A DNA stretch of 64,000 bases from the NCBI RefSeq assembly GCF_002024805.1, contig NZ_CP014337.1, positions 992,001 to 1,056,000 of the forward strand, written 5' to 3'. Position 1 is the first letter of the stretch. Each line of letters starts with the position of its first letter. The translations under genes and the position numbers were made by a program. The notes below the pieces were generated by a model. It saw only the letters and a program-made list of their open reading frames with translations, searched no databases and was not told the DNA's origin. This document shows, in pieces, positions 62,981 through 64,000 of the stretch. This DNA comes from Elizabethkingia bruuniana (GTDB taxonomy: Bacteria > Bacteroidota > Bacteroidia > Flavobacteriales > Weeksellaceae).

Positions 62981-63763
62981 TTATCTTTGTCCTCCTATTG
63001 CAAGTCCTCCGTCTATTAAGATACTTTCACCTGTTATAAAGGAGGCTGATGGACTGCTTAACCATAATACAAGTTCCGCTACTTCTTCAGGTACAGCAAA
63101 ACGTCCGATTGGAGCATGTTTTTTATAGGGCTCTATTGCTTCATCAGGGTTCTCTCCCGGGAAAAAGCGATCAAACATTGGTGTGCGGATATAGCCTGGC
63201 TGAATGTTATTTATACGAATGTCTTCAGCTGCAGTTTCTACAGCCAAAGCTCTGGTCATCCCATCCAAAGCAGCTTTGCTTGCAGAATATGCGCTAGACC
63301 CAGCAGATGCACCTTTTGCCAGCCATGAAGATGTATTAACAATAGTTCCGGCTGTTCCTTGCTTTTTAAATTGTTCGATTTCATATTTGCACGCAAGCCA
63401 AATACCTTTTGTATTAATACTCATTACCTGATCAAATTCTTCTTCAGAAGTCTGATCAATAGGAGAAAAATGACCTTCAATTCCGGCATTGTTAAAAGCG
63501 ATATCTAATTTCCCAAAATGTTTTACAGTCTCATCAATAAGATGCTGAACTTCTTTTCTTTTTGAAACATCGGTTTGAATAAATCGAATGTCAGGACTTA
63601 TTGGTTGCAATATCTCCAGTGCTTTGATACCTTGTTCAGTTCTTCGTCCTGCTATAATCACTTTTATACCATTTTCTAAAAAAAGCCTTGCCGTAGCTAA
63701 TCCAATACCCGTTGTGCCACCTGTAATAAGTGCAATTTTTCCTTTTAAATTTTCTTGTATCAT
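62981..63763 (-). CDS. SDR family oxidoreductase
   Basis: 260 residues, classical short-chain dehydrogenase. The cofactor loop is ITGGTTGIGLAT (G15-x-x-x-G19-x-G21), with AFNNAGIEG at 89-97, Ser145/146 and the catalytic Tyr159-x-x-x-Lys163 (SAYSASKAAL), and SPSASFITGESILIDGGLAI near the C-terminus. Arg40-Arg41 after the second strand hints at NADP. It has no signal peptide. It is the first gene of a pair with budA; an acetoin or related ketone reductase is possible, but most such SDRs have broad or unknown substrates. Confidence 0.9.
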   Translation of the reverse strand: MIQENLKGKIALITGGTTGIGLATARLFLENGIKVIIAGRRTEQGIKALEILQPISPDIRFIQTDVSKRKEVQHLIDETVKHFGKLDIAFNNAGIEGHFSPIDQTSEEEFDQVMSINTKGIWLACKYEIEQFKKQGTAGTIVNTSSWLAKGASAGSSAYSASKAALDGMTRALAVETAAEDIRINNIQPGYIRTPMFDRFFPGENPDEAIEPYKKHAPIGRFAVPEEVAELVLWLSSPSASFITGESILIDGGLAIGGQR

Positions 63764-63905
63764 TGTTTTATAACTTTAATAAAACAAAGTTCAGAGTACC
63801 AGATAAAAATTACACTGTGTAAAACAAACAGAAGGTTATGAAATTGAAATAATATTTCTCCTGAATTGAGAGGGGGAGCTCCCGGTTTGCTTTCTAAAGA
63901 AAATA

Positions 63906-64000
63906 ATGAAGTTTGAAGAGTTTTCAAAACCAAGGCAATATGAAATTTCACTAATATTCCAGTTACTGAATTGTAATAATGATTTTGCTTCTTTGGTTAT
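63906..64000 (+). CDS. Start of a divergent gene, cut by the window edge
   Basis: ATG at 63906 opens a frame that stays open to the end of the window: MKFEEFSKPRQYEISLIFQL followed by LNCNNDFASLV (31 residues). It is divergent from the SDR-budA pair, and a regulator gene often sits there, but 31 residues do not show its family. The 142-bp gap between it and the SDR start shows no perfect promoter box. Confidence 0.4.
   Translation, partial: MKFEEFSKPRQYEISLIFQLLNCNNDFASLV

Noticed and set aside
63760-63951. Minus-strand open frame of 63 residues at the right edge
   Set aside because: It overlaps the SDR start codon, runs opposite to the start of a better divergent frame at 63906, and has no family resemblance or promoter.

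Overview
The window is chromosomal DNA of an AT-rich member of the Bacteroidota, most likely the Flavobacteriia family Weeksellaceae (Elizabethkingia/Chryseobacterium group). The evidence is the TAnnTTTG -7 promoter boxes, signal peptides ending in AQ or SQ, a monomeric NADP isocitrate dehydrogenase, an ATP synthase beta/epsilon pair away from the other atp genes with a short epsilon, and many families typical of the phylum (DUF2723/GT117, DUF5686, DUF4199, head-GIN DUF2807, DUF4442). The genus is inferred from memory of sequence style. I see no prophage, insertion sequence, CRISPR array, rRNA or tRNA.

Layout. 1-5.1 kb: edge of a large secreted protein, icd, proC, a DUF4442 protein, tpx. 5.1-12.0 kb: a DUF763 gene and a run of small genes for stress or small-molecule handling (four VOC domains in three proteins, three SRPBCC, DinB-like, alpha/beta hydrolase, DoxX-like) around a Crp/Fnr regulator; a TTGCC-N4-GGCAA palindrome precedes the first gene after the regulator. 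12.1-15.1 kb: an S9 peptidase, a membrane-anchored J-domain protein and a 50-residue Cys/Lys-rich mini-protein that looks leaderless. 15.2-20.1 kb (minus): dapF, mltG, an outer-membrane receptor and a phosphatase lipoprotein in one tight operon. 20.2-29.2 kb: Asn-rich lipoprotein and pnuC, an amino-acid permease, two beta-propellers, menB-menA, GNAT, an MBL-fold hydrolase and the small SRP RNA (ffs, minus).

29.3-36.9 kb (plus): DUF4199, glycosyltransferase, DUF2807, phosphohexomutase, aminotransferase, kdsB, LolA-like protein, glutathione peroxidase. 37.0-42.1 kb: acyl-ACP desaturase, then GH2 and GH29 glycosidases separated by a 9-bp tandem repeat. 42.1-47.7 kb: ribF, atpD-atpC, DUF5686 outer-membrane protein. 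47.8-53.3 kb: envelope genes suggesting O-acetylation of a cell-wall or surface glycan (SGNH with inserted LysM, FKBP, MBOAT plus SGNH, glucosaminidase). 53.4-56.7 kb (minus): a cysteine-synthase-like enzyme, an alpha-oxoamine synthase and an unknown lipoprotein; I infer capnine (sulfonolipid) synthesis. 56.9-62.0 kb: GT117 protein, a second Crp/Fnr regulator next to a SugE/Gdx-type SMR exporter, DUF1697. 62.1-63.8 kb (minus): an exported acetolactate decarboxylase with all catalytic residues, behind an SDR. The right edge holds the start of a divergent gene.

The most interesting items are the putative sulfonolipid locus, the exported acetolactate decarboxylase/SDR pair, the leaderless Cys-rich mini-protein, the LysM-in-SGNH O-acetylation neighbourhood, and palindromes beside both Crp/Fnr genes. 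The SRP RNA gene, whose 5' end is fixed by its terminal stem, serves as an internal ruler: transcripts should start about 4-5 nt after the TAnnTTTG box. This decides several start codons. Function assignments come from motif recognition without database searches.
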